Shown: in pieces, positions 9,540 to 17,861 of the stretch | Layout of the letters: every line of letters starts with the position of its first letter | How positions within the stretch are numbered: the stretch's first letter is position 1 | Assembly (NCBI GenBank): GCA_964518635.1 | Contig: CAZFGK010000005.1 | Coordinates: 1 to 64,000 of the forward strand | Reading direction: 5' to 3' | DNA length: 64,000 bases | Source: CAZFGK01 sp964518635 | GTDB lineage: Bacteria; Zixibacteria; MSB-5A5; GN15; FEB-12 | Made by a program: the position numbers and the translations under genes | Notes under the pieces: model-generated | The model's database searches: none | What the model saw: only the letters and a program-made list of their open reading frames with translations | What the model was told of the DNA's origin: nothing

Positions 9540-9707
9540 ATGCCACGGTTCTCGTTCAAAGCGACGACACGAATCAAGGAAAAGGATGCCTGGCATCTGT
9601 ACGGGCTTCAGCAGCTCGCACCTCAGAAATTTGCACAGATTGTGAATCGTATTCTGAATGGGCGAGATCTGGTGATCAACCCCAAGACGAAAGGGAACAT
9701 CGCCTGA
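9540..9707 (+). CDS. Small basic protein, 55 residues, unknown
   Basis: A short gene with a strong ribosome binding site (GAAAGGAG, five to six bases before the ATG). The product starts MPRFSFKATTRIKEKDAWHL and ends with a lysine-rich tail; it has no cysteines and no membrane segment. A strong hairpin lies 31 bases after the stop. The frame is open upstream to 9504, but the site at 9540 has the only good binding site. I do not recognise a family. The compact basic character could suit a nucleic-acid-associated or regulatory role, but nothing shows this. Confidence 0.55.
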   Translation: MPRFSFKATTRIKEKDAWHLYGLQQLAPQKFAQIVNRILNGRDLVINPKTKGNIA

Positions 9708-9738
9708 TTCCTTCGTTCAATTGACCTGATCAATGTAG

Positions 9739-9768
9739 AGACCTGATTTCTGGTTGGAAATCAGGTCT
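9739..9768 (+). terminator. Hairpin after the 55-residue gene
   Basis: An 11-base perfect stem (9739-9749 with 9758-9768) around an eight-base loop, AGACCTGATTT paired with AAATCAGGTCT. The following bases are not a clean T run, so termination strength is uncertain. An extra copy of the ACCTGAT core lies just upstream at about 9724-9730. Confidence 0.55.
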
Positions 9769-9890
9769 ATCGACGACCTTTCTTGTTCCTCCCTTTGGTG
9801 GCGTGTCATCCCCACGATGATACGCCACTTCCTTTTCTGTGCTTGACTTCGGAGGTCTCGCCGGAGACTTTTGCGGGCCAGAACAGCACT

Positions 9891-10616
9891 ATGGAACAGA
9901 CTCCACCATTTTTCTATGCCCTGATTCTCTTTCTGCTCACTATCGTGAGTGGGCTCGTCGCTCTCTTTCGATCATGGGGGGAGGAGTTGCTTCATGCCTT
10001 CATTGCCCTTGGGGCGGGGCTGTTTCTGGGGGCGGTTTTTCTGCATCTCCTGCCGGAAGCGATGTCGAACGGGTACGAAGAACGAGTCGGAGTCTGGGTC
10101 CTTGCCGGATTTCTCCTCGTTCTTTTTGCTGAGAGAATCGTGGCGGCACGTTTTGGCGCCGAGCATAGCCATGTGGTGGTCTCTCTTTCCGCTCTGGTCG
10201 GGCTCTCCTTTCACTCGATTCTGGACGGCCTGAGTCTGGTCGCGGCTGGCCCTTTGTCGCTGGTCAGTGCCGTGGGGATTTCGATGATCTACCACAAGCT
10301 GATCGATTCCTTTGCGCTCGGCTCACTTCTGGCCCTTGGTTCATTCAAGCCGCGGAGCCGTCAGCTGATCGTCGTTCTTTTCGCCGCTCTGACTCCGATC
10401 ACCCTCCTTTTCGCCTCGACATTTCTTTCACATCTGCCAGAGATCGCCACTAAAAGCATGCAGGCACTGGCGGCTGGAACTTTTCTCTATATTGGAACGT
10501 GTCAGCTTCTGCCGGAAGCATTTCATACCCGCCAGAATCGGCTGAGAAACCTTCTGATTCTGGTCGCTGGGATGGGGATTGTCTGGCTGCTGCATCAGCT
10601 CGGACATGAGCATTAG
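9891..10616 (+). CDS. ZIP-family divalent metal transporter
   Basis: This is a 241-residue protein with about eight membrane segments. ZIP signatures are HLLPEAM after the second segment, LSFHSILDGLSL in the fourth, and MIYHKLIDSFALGS in the fifth, which supply the histidine and aspartate metal ligands. CQLLPEAF lies near the C-terminus. The family moves zinc, iron or manganese into the cytoplasm. The histidine-rich cytoplasmic loop of many ZIPs is short or missing. The frame is open upstream to 9783, but the ATG at 9891 removes a polar N-terminus not seen in the family. No clear Shine-Dalgarno precedes it. Confidence 0.85.
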   Translation: MEQTPPFFYALILFLLTIVSGLVALFRSWGEELLHAFIALGAGLFLGAVFLHLLPEAMSNGYEERVGVWVLAGFLLVLFAERIVAARFGAEHSHVVVSLSALVGLSFHSILDGLSLVAAGPLSLVSAVGISMIYHKLIDSFALGSLLALGSFKPRSRQLIVVLFAALTPITLLFASTFLSHLPEIATKSMQALAAGTFLYIGTCQLLPEAFHTRQNRLRNLLILVAGMGIVWLLHQLGHEH

Positions 10617-10664
10617 GCAGCGAACCATTTGACTGAACGCCTGTAAAGGAGTGCGTCACATCTG

Positions 10665-11180
10665 ATGATCAAAGAGATTGTCCTGCTTTTGGTTACATCG
10701 TCCGTGCTCGGTCTGGGTGTGAATCTTTTCTCTCCCAACAAGATCCCCTATGTCGGGACCTATCGAGAATTGTCCTCCGGGGATGGGCCGATTGTACCCC
10801 CATCGGCGATGGAGGGGGATCCGCCGTTCATCGACATCAATACTGCCAACATGGAGTTTTCGACAAGGACGGCTATTTTCATCGATGCCCGTGACAGCAC
10901 GGAGTTTATCTGCGGGACAATTCCTGGCTCGATCTCGATACCATTCGAACAAATGCCGGAAGAACAGGAAGCCGCTTTCATTGCAGAGCGTCTTGCGGGT
11001 CTGGCAAAGGATCAGCGATTGATCACGTTTTGTTCCGGTGAAGAATGCGACCTATCGCTGCATCTCGCCAGGTTCATGAAAGCTGAGGGGTACACAAACG
11101 TTGAGATATTCTTTGGCGGGGCCAGCGAATGGAAGAAGTTTGAGATGGAGCTCGAATCGAGGCAGAAGTGCGATCAGTAA
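10665..11180 (+). CDS. Membrane-anchored rhodanese-domain protein
   Basis: The protein has 171 residues: an N-terminal hydrophobic helix (about 3-21, KEIVLLLVTSSVLGLGVNLF), a short linker, and a rhodanese domain (about 60-165). The domain shows IFIDARDSTEFICGTIPGS and the active-site loop TFCSGEECDLS, with the candidate nucleophilic cysteine about 20 residues before the final helix; GGASEWKKF ends the fold. Rhodaneses carry sulfane sulfur or act as persulfide sensors. AAAGGAG lies upstream of the ATG. It overlaps the MauE-like gene, so the two proteins probably work together at the membrane. Confidence 0.85.
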   Translation: MIKEIVLLLVTSSVLGLGVNLFSPNKIPYVGTYRELSSGDGPIVPPSAMEGDPPFIDINTANMEFSTRTAIFIDARDSTEFICGTIPGSISIPFEQMPEEQEAAFIAERLAGLAKDQRLITFCSGEECDLSLHLARFMKAEGYTNVEIFFGGASEWKKFEMELESRQKCDQ

Positions 11181-11659
11181 TTGACAATGACTATGTCACG
11201 CTCTTCTCACGACTGCTCATTGGCGGGCTGTATATTTACGCCGCGTGGTACAAGATCGTCGTTCCGGCTGAGTTTGCCAAAGCAATCTGGTTCTATCATT
11301 TGGTACCGGGGAATCTGATTAATCTGATGGCTCTGATTCTCCCCTGGCTGGAGATGCTGCTAGGCGTCGGACTGATTCTCGGGATCTGGTTTCGCGGGTC
11401 GGCATTCTGGGCGACAGCTTTGATGCTGGTTTTTATCGTCGCTCTCACCAGTGCAGTCATGCGCAACCTGAGTATCGATTGTGGCTGCTTCAAGAATACC
11501 GCCGCAGGGGCCAATTCAGCGAAGGAGACTCTTTATCGAGACCTCGCGTTCCTGATTCCGTGTCTGCAGCTTCTTTTCACGAAATCCAGACGCTGGATGC
11601 TCTGCCCTGGAAGCGAAAAGAAAACTCCCGCAGCTACTGCTTCACCAACGTCGGCGTAA
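11168..11659 (+). CDS. MauE/DoxX-like membrane protein
   Basis: A 163-residue protein with about four membrane helices. It has the MauE/DoxX features FSRLLIGGLYIYAAWYKIV and FAKAIWFYHLVP near the N-terminus, and LSIDCGCFKN before the last helix. The two cysteines of DCGCF are typical of the MauE branch, where they are thought to serve thiol-disulfide or electron transfer. The GTG start lies inside the 3' end of the rhodanese gene (13-base overlap). The 3' end overlaps the secretin gene on the other strand by 26 bases, a tail-to-tail overlap. Confidence 0.82.
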   Translation: MRSVIDNDYVTLFSRLLIGGLYIYAAWYKIVVPAEFAKAIWFYHLVPGNLINLMALILPWLEMLLGVGLILGIWFRGSAFWATALMLVFIVALTSAVMRNLSIDCGCFKNTAAGANSAKETLYRDLAFLIPCLQLLFTKSRRWMLCPGSEKKTPAATASPTSA

Positions 11660-12902
11660 TCAGGATCAGCAGGTCGGTTGTCGATTTTTCTTTCGACCGA
11701 TTGGTAAAGAGAAGTTTCCCTAAGAGCGGAATATGTCCGAGCAGCGGGACTCGCTGCTCGCGGAGGATATCACTCTCCTTGATCAAGCCGCCGATAATAA
11801 CCGATTCACCACTCTTGACACTAATCCGTGTTCGTACCGATCGGCTGGTGGTGATAGGCTTCTGATTATTTGTCGGGCCGGTAAAGCCAACGATGTCTTC
11901 AACCTTCGGGTGGACATCAAGGGTGATGGTCCCGTCCTCAGAAATTCTCGGCGTCACTCTCAATGAAATTCCGACTTCTTTATCTTCAAACGATACAATA
12001 TCCGAAGTTGATGCCCCTTCGGTGAAGCGATTGATCGTCTGAATCGGAATCACTGTCGCCGATTGAATTTCTGACTCATGATTCTCGGTCGCGGTGAGTT
12101 TCGGGTTTGAAAGCAGACGACTGTTGCCGTCTTGCTCGAGGAGATCGAGTACCATCTGCACCTGCGCGACACTCAGTTTCCCCCAGTTCCAGTCACCGGT
12201 ATTGAAATCGTAGCTGGCGGCATTTTGTGCCGCCGAGGTGGTAGTAGAAGACTGCGAGCTTGATCCTGCGGCACCGTTGATACTCATGGAATAGGAAGAG
12301 GGCCAGAGAAAGCCGAGTTTCGATTTAGTATCAAGAGTTGTCTCGATAATTTTGCATTCGATCATGACGGAGCGTTCGGGTTGATCGATATCGGCAACGA
12401 CCGCTGCGATGTCGTTCAGTACCGGTGACAGATCGGTGACCACCATCCGATTCGCCTGATAATTGGATTCGCTCGATCCTTCCGCAGCAGGAGTGAGCAC
12501 GACTACTTTCCCTTTGGGCGAAAGTCGTGGTTCGACCGCGAGCTTGGCAGATGCCGCATCGATGTACTTCAGGCGAAAGACTTTCGATTCCAGAGCTCCG
12601 AACTGGTCGGCACCAGTCGCACCGACGATGACGACATTGTCACTCATGTGATAACTGTAGCCGGATGCAGTCAGGACCGCGTCAAGAGCCGTCCAGAGAT
12701 CGACCTTATCAAGTTTTACTGATACGTTCCCATCAATCTCACCAGCGAGAACCAGATTGAGACCGTTCTGATCGGCGATCATCTGAAGAACTTTTCGAAG
12801 CGGGACATTATCAAGAGTCAGCGACATCGTCGCAGCTCCGAGCAGAGTCGGCGAGATTATCACCGCGCAGAGAATCAGAATGGAAGCAAGACGCTTCAAC
12901 AT
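11634..12902 (-). CDS. Type IV pilus / type II secretion secretin (PilQ/MshL-like)
   Basis: Outer-membrane secretin pore for the pilus system, 422 residues. Residues 1-23 are a signal peptide. An STN/N0-type domain follows (about 26-95, LTLDNVPLRKVLQMIADQNG), then a connecting N1-like region with a serine/threonine-rich insert near 210-225. The secretin domain extends from about 230 to the end, with LEQDGNSRLLSNPKL, GISLRVTPRI, SVKSGESVIIGGLI and the terminal VPLLGHIPLLGKLLF. It is short for PilQ, lacking AMIN domains, and closer in size to MshL/GspD-like cores. It is the last gene of the pilus operon, three bases after pilP. Confidence 0.92.
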   Translation of the reverse strand: MLKRLASILILCAVIISPTLLGAATMSLTLDNVPLRKVLQMIADQNGLNLVLAGEIDGNVSVKLDKVDLWTALDAVLTASGYSYHMSDNVVIVGATGADQFGALESKVFRLKYIDAASAKLAVEPRLSPKGKVVVLTPAAEGSSESNYQANRMVVTDLSPVLNDIAAVVADIDQPERSVMIECKIIETTLDTKSKLGFLWPSSYSMSINGAAGSSSQSSTTTSAAQNAASYDFNTGDWNWGKLSVAQVQMVLDLLEQDGNSRLLSNPKLTATENHESEIQSATVIPIQTINRFTEGASTSDIVSFEDKEVGISLRVTPRISEDGTITLDVHPKVEDIVGFTGPTNNQKPITTSRSVRTRISVKSGESVIIGGLIKESDILREQRVPLLGHIPLLGKLLFTNRSKEKSTTDLLILITPTLVKQ

Positions 12903-12905
12903 GGA

Positions 12906-13415
12906 TTATCCTTTCCCCAGGGTCAGCGTCTTTCGCTCACCACGAACATTCAGAATCACAGAGCTTTTGGTAATTTCAGCCACGATTGCGCCGTCGATTA
13001 TCTGACCCACGTGCACCGGCTGATCGTTGACATAGGCGACCGGCTTTGAAGGAAGATAGATGATCCCCCCCAGTCGCCAGTTATTGATCACTTGCGGTGC
13101 ACTACTCGACTGGGCACCCTCTCGCTCCCGTACGACTCGTCGGTTTGACCGAGGCGCAAACGGGTCGTTCCCCCATGTGTCTTTGAGGGTGAATGAATTC
13201 TTGCCAGACAGAGGAATGACGGTCGTCGAAGAAGATGCAGTAGTAGCAACAACCGGTTGAATACCACTGACTGGATCGATAGTGACTGCAGCAACGGCCG
13301 GGACCGGTTCCGGTAGAACTGGTTTAACCTTTATGCCAAACTGCACATAGAGAGTAACGGCAACAATCACTCCCGCAAAGATGTAGACGACGTTCTGGCG
13401 GACGTTTGGTTTCAT
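12906..13415 (-). CDS. PilP-like pilus assembly lipoprotein-type periplasmic protein
   Basis: This is a 169-residue protein with an N-terminal membrane helix (about 10-27), a proline/alanine/threonine-rich linker to about residue 75, and a C-terminal PilP/GspC-type beta domain. The latter contains WGNDPFAPRS, WRLGGIIYLPSKPVAYVNDQ and VGQIIDGAIVAEI, ending in a repeat of short strands. In this position PilP links the inner-membrane PilNO platform to the secretin. Unlike many PilP proteins it has no lipobox cysteine and seems anchored by its helix, closer to GspC. The start overlaps the pilO stop as ATGA. Confidence 0.75.
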   Translation of the reverse strand: MKPNVRQNVVYIFAGVIVAVTLYVQFGIKVKPVLPEPVPAVAAVTIDPVSGIQPVVATTASSSTTVIPLSGKNSFTLKDTWGNDPFAPRSNRRVVREREGAQSSSAPQVINNWRLGGIIYLPSKPVAYVNDQPVHVGQIIDGAIVAEITKSSVILNVRGERKTLTLGKG

Positions 13416-14011
13416 GATTCAACTCCAGAAGAAGTTGAATCCGGTTTGGACATCAGCACACGGCACATCATGTCTATTCGGAGCTGATCGGGGGATTTTT
13501 CAACGTCTGCTGCAAGTGTTTGGCTCAGCAGTGCACGGAAATAGGCGCGCTCTTCGAGTTTTTTCAGAAAGCGACCGTACTGTTGATATCGCCCTTCAGA
13601 CACGATGCGAATTGAGAGATTGCTCGAATCAGGATCGGTTGAAAGGCGAGTCGAGAATTGTAGATATTCATCTAGAGGAGGATGTAACTCCAGGACCTTG
13701 AGTCCTTCGCCTGAGGCGATCTCGTGGATGTCTTCCAGCATTGCTGCGATTTCGGACGGAGAGTAGAGCTTCTGGGCGAGTACCACTCGCTCTTTCGTCG
13801 TGCTGTCCAGGGCAGCCATGTACGTTGGAATTGCCTGAAGGGTCTGTTGTAGCTGGTTCAGTTCGCCGCTGGTGTTCTGCACTTGTTGTAGAAGCTGAGC
13901 TTGCTCAGCTCTTCTTGGGAGATACAAGACAAGTAGCCAGGCAAGGATGAGGACACCGATCGCACCTGCATACAGCATGACTCGCATTTTCGGAGCGTGG
14001 AAGGAGTTCAT
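13412..14011 (-). CDS. PilO-like inner-membrane platform protein
   Basis: The protein has 199 residues: one membrane helix (about 11-29, VMLYAGAIGVLILAWLLVLYL), a coiled coil (about 33-60, with QAQLLQQVQNTSGELNQLQQ), and a C-terminal ferredoxin-like domain with ISIRIVSEGRYQQ-type strands. This is the architecture of PilO. It pairs with PilN, here fused to PilM, to form the alignment subcomplex. It overlaps the pilMN stop and the pilP start, each as ATGA. Confidence 0.8.
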   Translation of the reverse strand: MNSFHAPKMRVMLYAGAIGVLILAWLLVLYLPRRAEQAQLLQQVQNTSGELNQLQQTLQAIPTYMAALDSTTKERVVLAQKLYSPSEIAAMLEDIHEIASGEGLKVLELHPPLDEYLQFSTRLSTDPDSSNLSIRIVSEGRYQQYGRFLKKLEERAYFRALLSQTLAADVEKSPDQLRIDMMCRVLMSKPDSTSSGVES

Positions 14012-15642
14012 CTCGTTCCTCGCACCTGAATCTGAAAATCGATCTCGCTCACGCCGTTCAGATTTCGTCGCTTCTGATAGCGGGTGACGGTCGCGGCAGT
14101 GAGTCCAGGCAGATGCCCCAACTGCATTATGAAATCATGAATGACCAATTCGGGAGTAACATTGAGTTCAGTTGCAATGGCACTGATATAGGTCTCAAAC
14201 TGTCCGTTCATGCTCTGATCAGTCTGCAGGTTTTCCTGAAGGAGATAGAATCGAATAGCAGGGGGAGTGATCTGACTCAGCGCACGAAGAAAATCAGTCG
14301 ACCCTGCCTGTTTCTGTCCAAAGCGGTCGATCCAGACTTTTTCCGTTTGAATTGAACGCTGGACCACGTCAAAGGTCTCGAATAAGGGAGAGGCCTTCAG
14401 AGATTCCGCCTGAGACTGCATGGAGACAAGGTTTTCCTGAGCTCTACCGATTCCGGCGATCTGACTGACCGTCATAAAGGCACACGCTAGTGCAATGCCA
14501 ATCAGTGTCGCGATCCCTCGTTGATCGATGCTGCGTCGCTGGAATCGAACCAATCGATCAGTCGGAAGGAGATTTGCCGGATGCGCAGAAGTAACTGCGC
14601 CAGCCGCGACCGGCAAACTGATAGTAAGGGAAGTTTTTTGCTCGGTGTTAAGGCTACTGGAGATGGAAACACTCTCGATAGGAAATCGTCGGAAAGTGAA
14701 ACCAAGTCGTTCCCCCATTAGATCTATGATCTCTTCACTGAAGGCAAGATTTCCATAGACATAAATTTCGCTGGCGTTCGAGAATGTGTGACTGCCAGTA
14801 TAATAGTCGATGCTATTCTGAATTTCGCCGGCGAGTGCCTCGGCGAAGTACTCATACATGGTCAGATCAGCGCGATTCGACAAAAACGCTGAACCGAGAG
14901 TAATGTGGTGGCTAAACTGAAGTTCACCGCCAATGTAGAATGAAATTTCTGATCGCTGACGTTCTACATTCAACAGCGCATATGTATCGGATGATTTGAA
15001 ATGAGACATGCTCGGCAGGATCGAGGTCAGGGTATCCTGCGTCGACCAGATCGCAGCGGGGTTCAATTTCAGTCGGTCAAATGGTTCGAGTACAGTTTCG
15101 ATTGACCGTTTGAGGCAACCGGTGATTCCGATTCTGTATCGTGGACGACCATCACGAGTAGTTCTGCCAAGAATACGATACCCAAAGTGAACATCACTAT
15201 CGGGGAAAGGGAGAGCTTTCAGTGCTTCAAATCGTATCGCTTCCTGTAAATCTGAGCCGGAGAGCGCAGGAAGGTTGATTTCGCGATAGGCAGTTTCGAG
15301 TCCGGGCATGATCAACACCAGACGATAGAGCCCACGACCTTCTGCCTGCACGAAACGATCGATACTCTCACAGAGAAAATTGATTCTGTTCGGTCCCTGT
15401 GAAGCGGATGACGGGATGTACGACTTATCAGAGCTGATGAGCCGATGTTTCTGCCCGGTATGAAGCGCAACGGCAGTCTGGATCGAATCCTCTTCCAGGC
15501 AGATTGCAAGGGTACGACCGAAAAGCCAATTCTTCCTAAACCACGGTGTGAGATTGTCTGTAGTCCGCCGAAATGAGGGTCCGCTCTTGATCTGGACTTC
15601 TCTTACTTGCGGAGTTGAAGGGGGAGGGGTGGCGATGGCCAT
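14008..15642 (-). CDS. Fused PilM-PilN pilus assembly protein
   Basis: A 544-residue protein. After an extended N-terminus (1-40), residues about 42-340 form the actin-like PilM domain, with TLAICLEEDSIQTAVAL, the NLPALSGSDLQEAIRFEALKALPF-like helix and DYYTGSHTF. At 356-360 comes ANLLP, the motif that normally forms the N-terminus of PilN and docks into PilM. A membrane helix (about 377-398), a coiled coil and a C-terminal ferredoxin-like domain follow, as in PilN. The two normally separate proteins are therefore joined so that the docking peptide is tethered to its own groove. It starts eight bases after the upstream pseudopilin stop and is coupled to pilO by ATGA. Confidence 0.85.
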   Translation of the reverse strand: MAIATPPPSTPQVREVQIKSGPSFRRTTDNLTPWFRKNWLFGRTLAICLEEDSIQTAVALHTGQKHRLISSDKSYIPSSASQGPNRINFLCESIDRFVQAEGRGLYRLVLIMPGLETAYREINLPALSGSDLQEAIRFEALKALPFPDSDVHFGYRILGRTTRDGRPRYRIGITGCLKRSIETVLEPFDRLKLNPAAIWSTQDTLTSILPSMSHFKSSDTYALLNVERQRSEISFYIGGELQFSHHITLGSAFLSNRADLTMYEYFAEALAGEIQNSIDYYTGSHTFSNASEIYVYGNLAFSEEIIDLMGERLGFTFRRFPIESVSISSSLNTEQKTSLTISLPVAAGAVTSAHPANLLPTDRLVRFQRRSIDQRGIATLIGIALACAFMTVSQIAGIGRAQENLVSMQSQAESLKASPLFETFDVVQRSIQTEKVWIDRFGQKQAGSTDFLRALSQITPPAIRFYLLQENLQTDQSMNGQFETYISAIATELNVTPELVIHDFIMQLGHLPGLTAATVTRYQKRRNLNGVSEIDFQIQVRGTR

Positions 15643-15650
15643 GGTGTCCC

Positions 15651-16091
15651 CTAAAACGTCACAATGATACTGTCGCCACCACCGGTCGAGATGATACGGC
15701 GATTCGGGCGTTGATAGACATAGCTCGATCCCCAGGCATCCGTGAGGTATTCCCCGCCGCTGGAGTCGATGTACGGGCCGTTCCAGCCGAGACGGCTGAG
15801 CTTGTTATAAGTGCTCAGGGAGTCGGGCTTCTTTGCCAGATCAAGCAGTTGATTCGGGATCAAGCCGACATCTCCTTCAAAGCCCCGTTCAATAAGTTGA
15901 CCGCCGGCAACCACGTTTGGGTTGCCGACGATCGCACGTTTCAGAACATTCAACTCTTCTTTCGTCGCCGTCTCTTTGGATGCATCGGTCAGATCGGCGA
16001 ATCGAGGAATCACCGCGACCGCTAGTATCCCAAGGACAACAATCACAATGACGAGTTCCGTGAGCGTAAAGCCGGAGGCGTTCAGGCGCAT
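15651..16091 (-). CDS. GspG-like pseudopilin / minor prepilin
   Basis: A 146-residue prepilin. The start at 16091 gives a seven-residue leader before the class III cleavage site ASG/FTLTELVIVIVVLGILAV, with glutamate at mature position 5. A longer reading frame from 16196 is possible but would bury the leader. The C-terminal part (WGSSYVYQRPNRRIISTGG) resembles the calcium-binding loop region of GspG pseudopilins, although it is divergent. It follows the main prepilin by 29 bases, so it is probably a minor pilin or tip component processed by a peptidase that is not in this window. Confidence 0.82.
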   Translation of the reverse strand: MRLNASGFTLTELVIVIVVLGILAVAVIPRFADLTDASKETATKEELNVLKRAIVGNPNVVAGGQLIERGFEGDVGLIPNQLLDLAKKPDSLSTYNKLSRLGWNGPYIDSSGGEYLTDAWGSSYVYQRPNRRIISTGGGDSIIVTF

Positions 16092-16120
16092 GGTAATCTC
16101 GTCCGATCTCTGCGCCCGGT

Positions 16121-16564
16121 TTACCAGGTGTTCTCTGAGACGCCGCCGGTGTTGGTATTGAGCCAGAGCTCTCCGGTCGTTGGCTTGTATGCCCATCCGC
16201 CACGAGTTCCTACGATGGTACCGCGAGTCACACCAGTGACCACAGAGTCGCCTGCGTTGGTCTGGTACGGATTTTTCGGGATAGCCGTCGAGAGAACGGT
16301 ACCGAACGTTTCAAGCTGGCTGACTGTCGGCCAAGTGGCAGTTCCAGTGGTGACGGCAGTATTCGCGTAGTAGATCGCGACACCGGAACGGATGGCACCG
16401 AGTGAGGCGCGAGCAGCCGATTCTTTCGCCTGTCCACTCAGATCCTGATACTTCGGAATTGCAACTGCGGCAAGAATACCAAGCACTACGATGATGATCA
16501 CAAGCTCAATCAGGGTGAAACCACCCGACCGGCTCAAACGGGATGAACTGGTCAATGCACTCAT
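16121..16564 (-). CDS. Type IV prepilin, likely the major pilin
   Basis: A 147-residue prepilin with a 15-residue leader and the cleavage site SGG/FTLIELVIIIVVLGILA. Glutamate is at mature position 5 and the hydrophobic N-terminal helix continues to KYQDLSGQAKESAARASL. The C-terminal head is small and rich in threonine and glycine, as in MSHA-type pilins, and has no cysteine pair. GGAGG lies seven to eight bases before the ATG, the strongest binding site in the operon, and the gap of 73 bases to pilC leaves room for its own promoter. Both fit a highly expressed major subunit. Confidence 0.85.
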   Translation of the reverse strand: MSALTSSSRLSRSGGFTLIELVIIIVVLGILAAVAIPKYQDLSGQAKESAARASLGAIRSGVAIYYANTAVTTGTATWPTVSQLETFGTVLSTAIPKNPYQTNAGDSVVTGVTRGTIVGTRGGWAYKPTTGELWLNTNTGGVSENTW

Positions 16565-16637
16565 CTGAAACCTCCGAAATGTTTATTAGTCACGGTTTTG
16601 TTCACTTTCATTATCGACAAGAAGCTGACTTCATTTA

Positions 16638-17852
16638 CTATTTCCCGACGACCTTAATCAGATTCCACATCGGCATGAAGATCGCCAATGCCAGAGTCAG
16701 GACCATGACGCCGATGACGACGGTCAAAATTGGCTCAATCACGGCGGTCAGCTGGCGTGACCGATAGCGAACTTCTGTGGTGTAATATCTTCCGACTTCT
16801 TCTACTGTTGAGTCCAGATTTCCGGACTCCAGCCCGATAGCCATCATGTGGAGTGCCTGACGAGGGAAGTAGGCGAATGGCTCGGTGGTCAAATCTCCTT
16901 CACGACCCCGTCTGACAAGCTCTTCGATCTGACGAATCTCATCGGATAGGACTTTGTTGGTAATTGTTCCTGCCAATTTGTTCAGACACTGGACCATCGG
17001 AAGTCCGGCGCGAAAGAGGATGCGAAAAAGAAGCATGAAACGGGCGACATTCGCCTTTACGACCAGTTCTCCGACGACGGGCAGTTTAAGAATGAGCGCA
17101 TCGAACTGGCGACGCCCTCTCTCGGTTCGGTGATAGGCACGTAATCCGAAGAAAGCTGCAATCGCACCGGCAATCATGTAGTACCAGTAGTTTGCAACCG
17201 CCTGCCCTGTCCACATCAGAATCTTGGTTGGGAGAGGCAGATCCGCCTCAAAAGCTGAAAAGAAAGTCACAAATCGTGGTACCACGAATCCAAGCAGGAC
17301 TGCTCCGGCGAGTGATATTGCGATCATGACCATCATCGGATAACGAAGGGCACCCTTGACCTGACGATTCAGTTCCATTTCCTCTTCGACCATCACGGCA
17401 AGTTCGTCGAGAGAAGCATCCAGCTTACCGGTCTCTTCACCAGCTGCAACGGTTGAAACGTAAACCGGGTCGAAAATTTCGGGATGATCGGCCATTGTAT
17501 CGGAGAGTGATTTTCCACTCTGGAGTCCGACTCGCATGTCATCAATGGCCAGATTGAACGGTCCGTCGGGCTTTCCCACCCGAATGATCAGAAGCCCGCG
17601 AAGGAGTGGAACGCCCGACCGATACATCGTCGCAAGAGAGCGAGTGAAGAGAATGGTCTGCTCAAGTGGTATCTTGGCGCCGAAAGAGAGAATCGATTTC
17701 GTGCCGGTCTTTGCCGATTCCTCAAGCCGAATCGGCTGAAGTTGTTGATCCTGAAGTTGTGAGCGTGCCTGATCAAGAGTATGAGCAACGATGATCCCCT
17801 CGCTGACATTTCCTCGCTGATCAAAGGCCCGGTAGTTGAACTTGCTTGACAT
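16638..17852 (-). CDS. Inner-membrane platform protein PilC/GspF
   Basis: This is a 404-residue polytopic protein with the two tandem T2SSF domains of the family. The first (about 60-190) has LFTRSLATMYRSGVPLL and ALRYPMMVMIAISL. The second (about 265-400) has FMLLFRILFRAGLPMVQCL and GLESGNLDSTVEEVGRYY. Three membrane helices are visible near 175-195, 220-240 and 380-398. It is the rotor or platform on which the PilB ATPase acts. It starts nine bases after the pilB stop. Confidence 0.93.
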   Translation of the reverse strand: MSSKFNYRAFDQRGNVSEGIIVAHTLDQARSQLQDQQLQPIRLEESAKTGTKSILSFGAKIPLEQTILFTRSLATMYRSGVPLLRGLLIIRVGKPDGPFNLAIDDMRVGLQSGKSLSDTMADHPEIFDPVYVSTVAAGEETGKLDASLDELAVMVEEEMELNRQVKGALRYPMMVMIAISLAGAVLLGFVVPRFVTFFSAFEADLPLPTKILMWTGQAVANYWYYMIAGAIAAFFGLRAYHRTERGRRQFDALILKLPVVGELVVKANVARFMLLFRILFRAGLPMVQCLNKLAGTITNKVLSDEIRQIEELVRRGREGDLTTEPFAYFPRQALHMMAIGLESGNLDSTVEEVGRYYTTEVRYRSRQLTAVIEPILTVVIGVMVLTLALAIFMPMWNLIKVVGK

Positions 17853-17861
17853 AACGAGACG

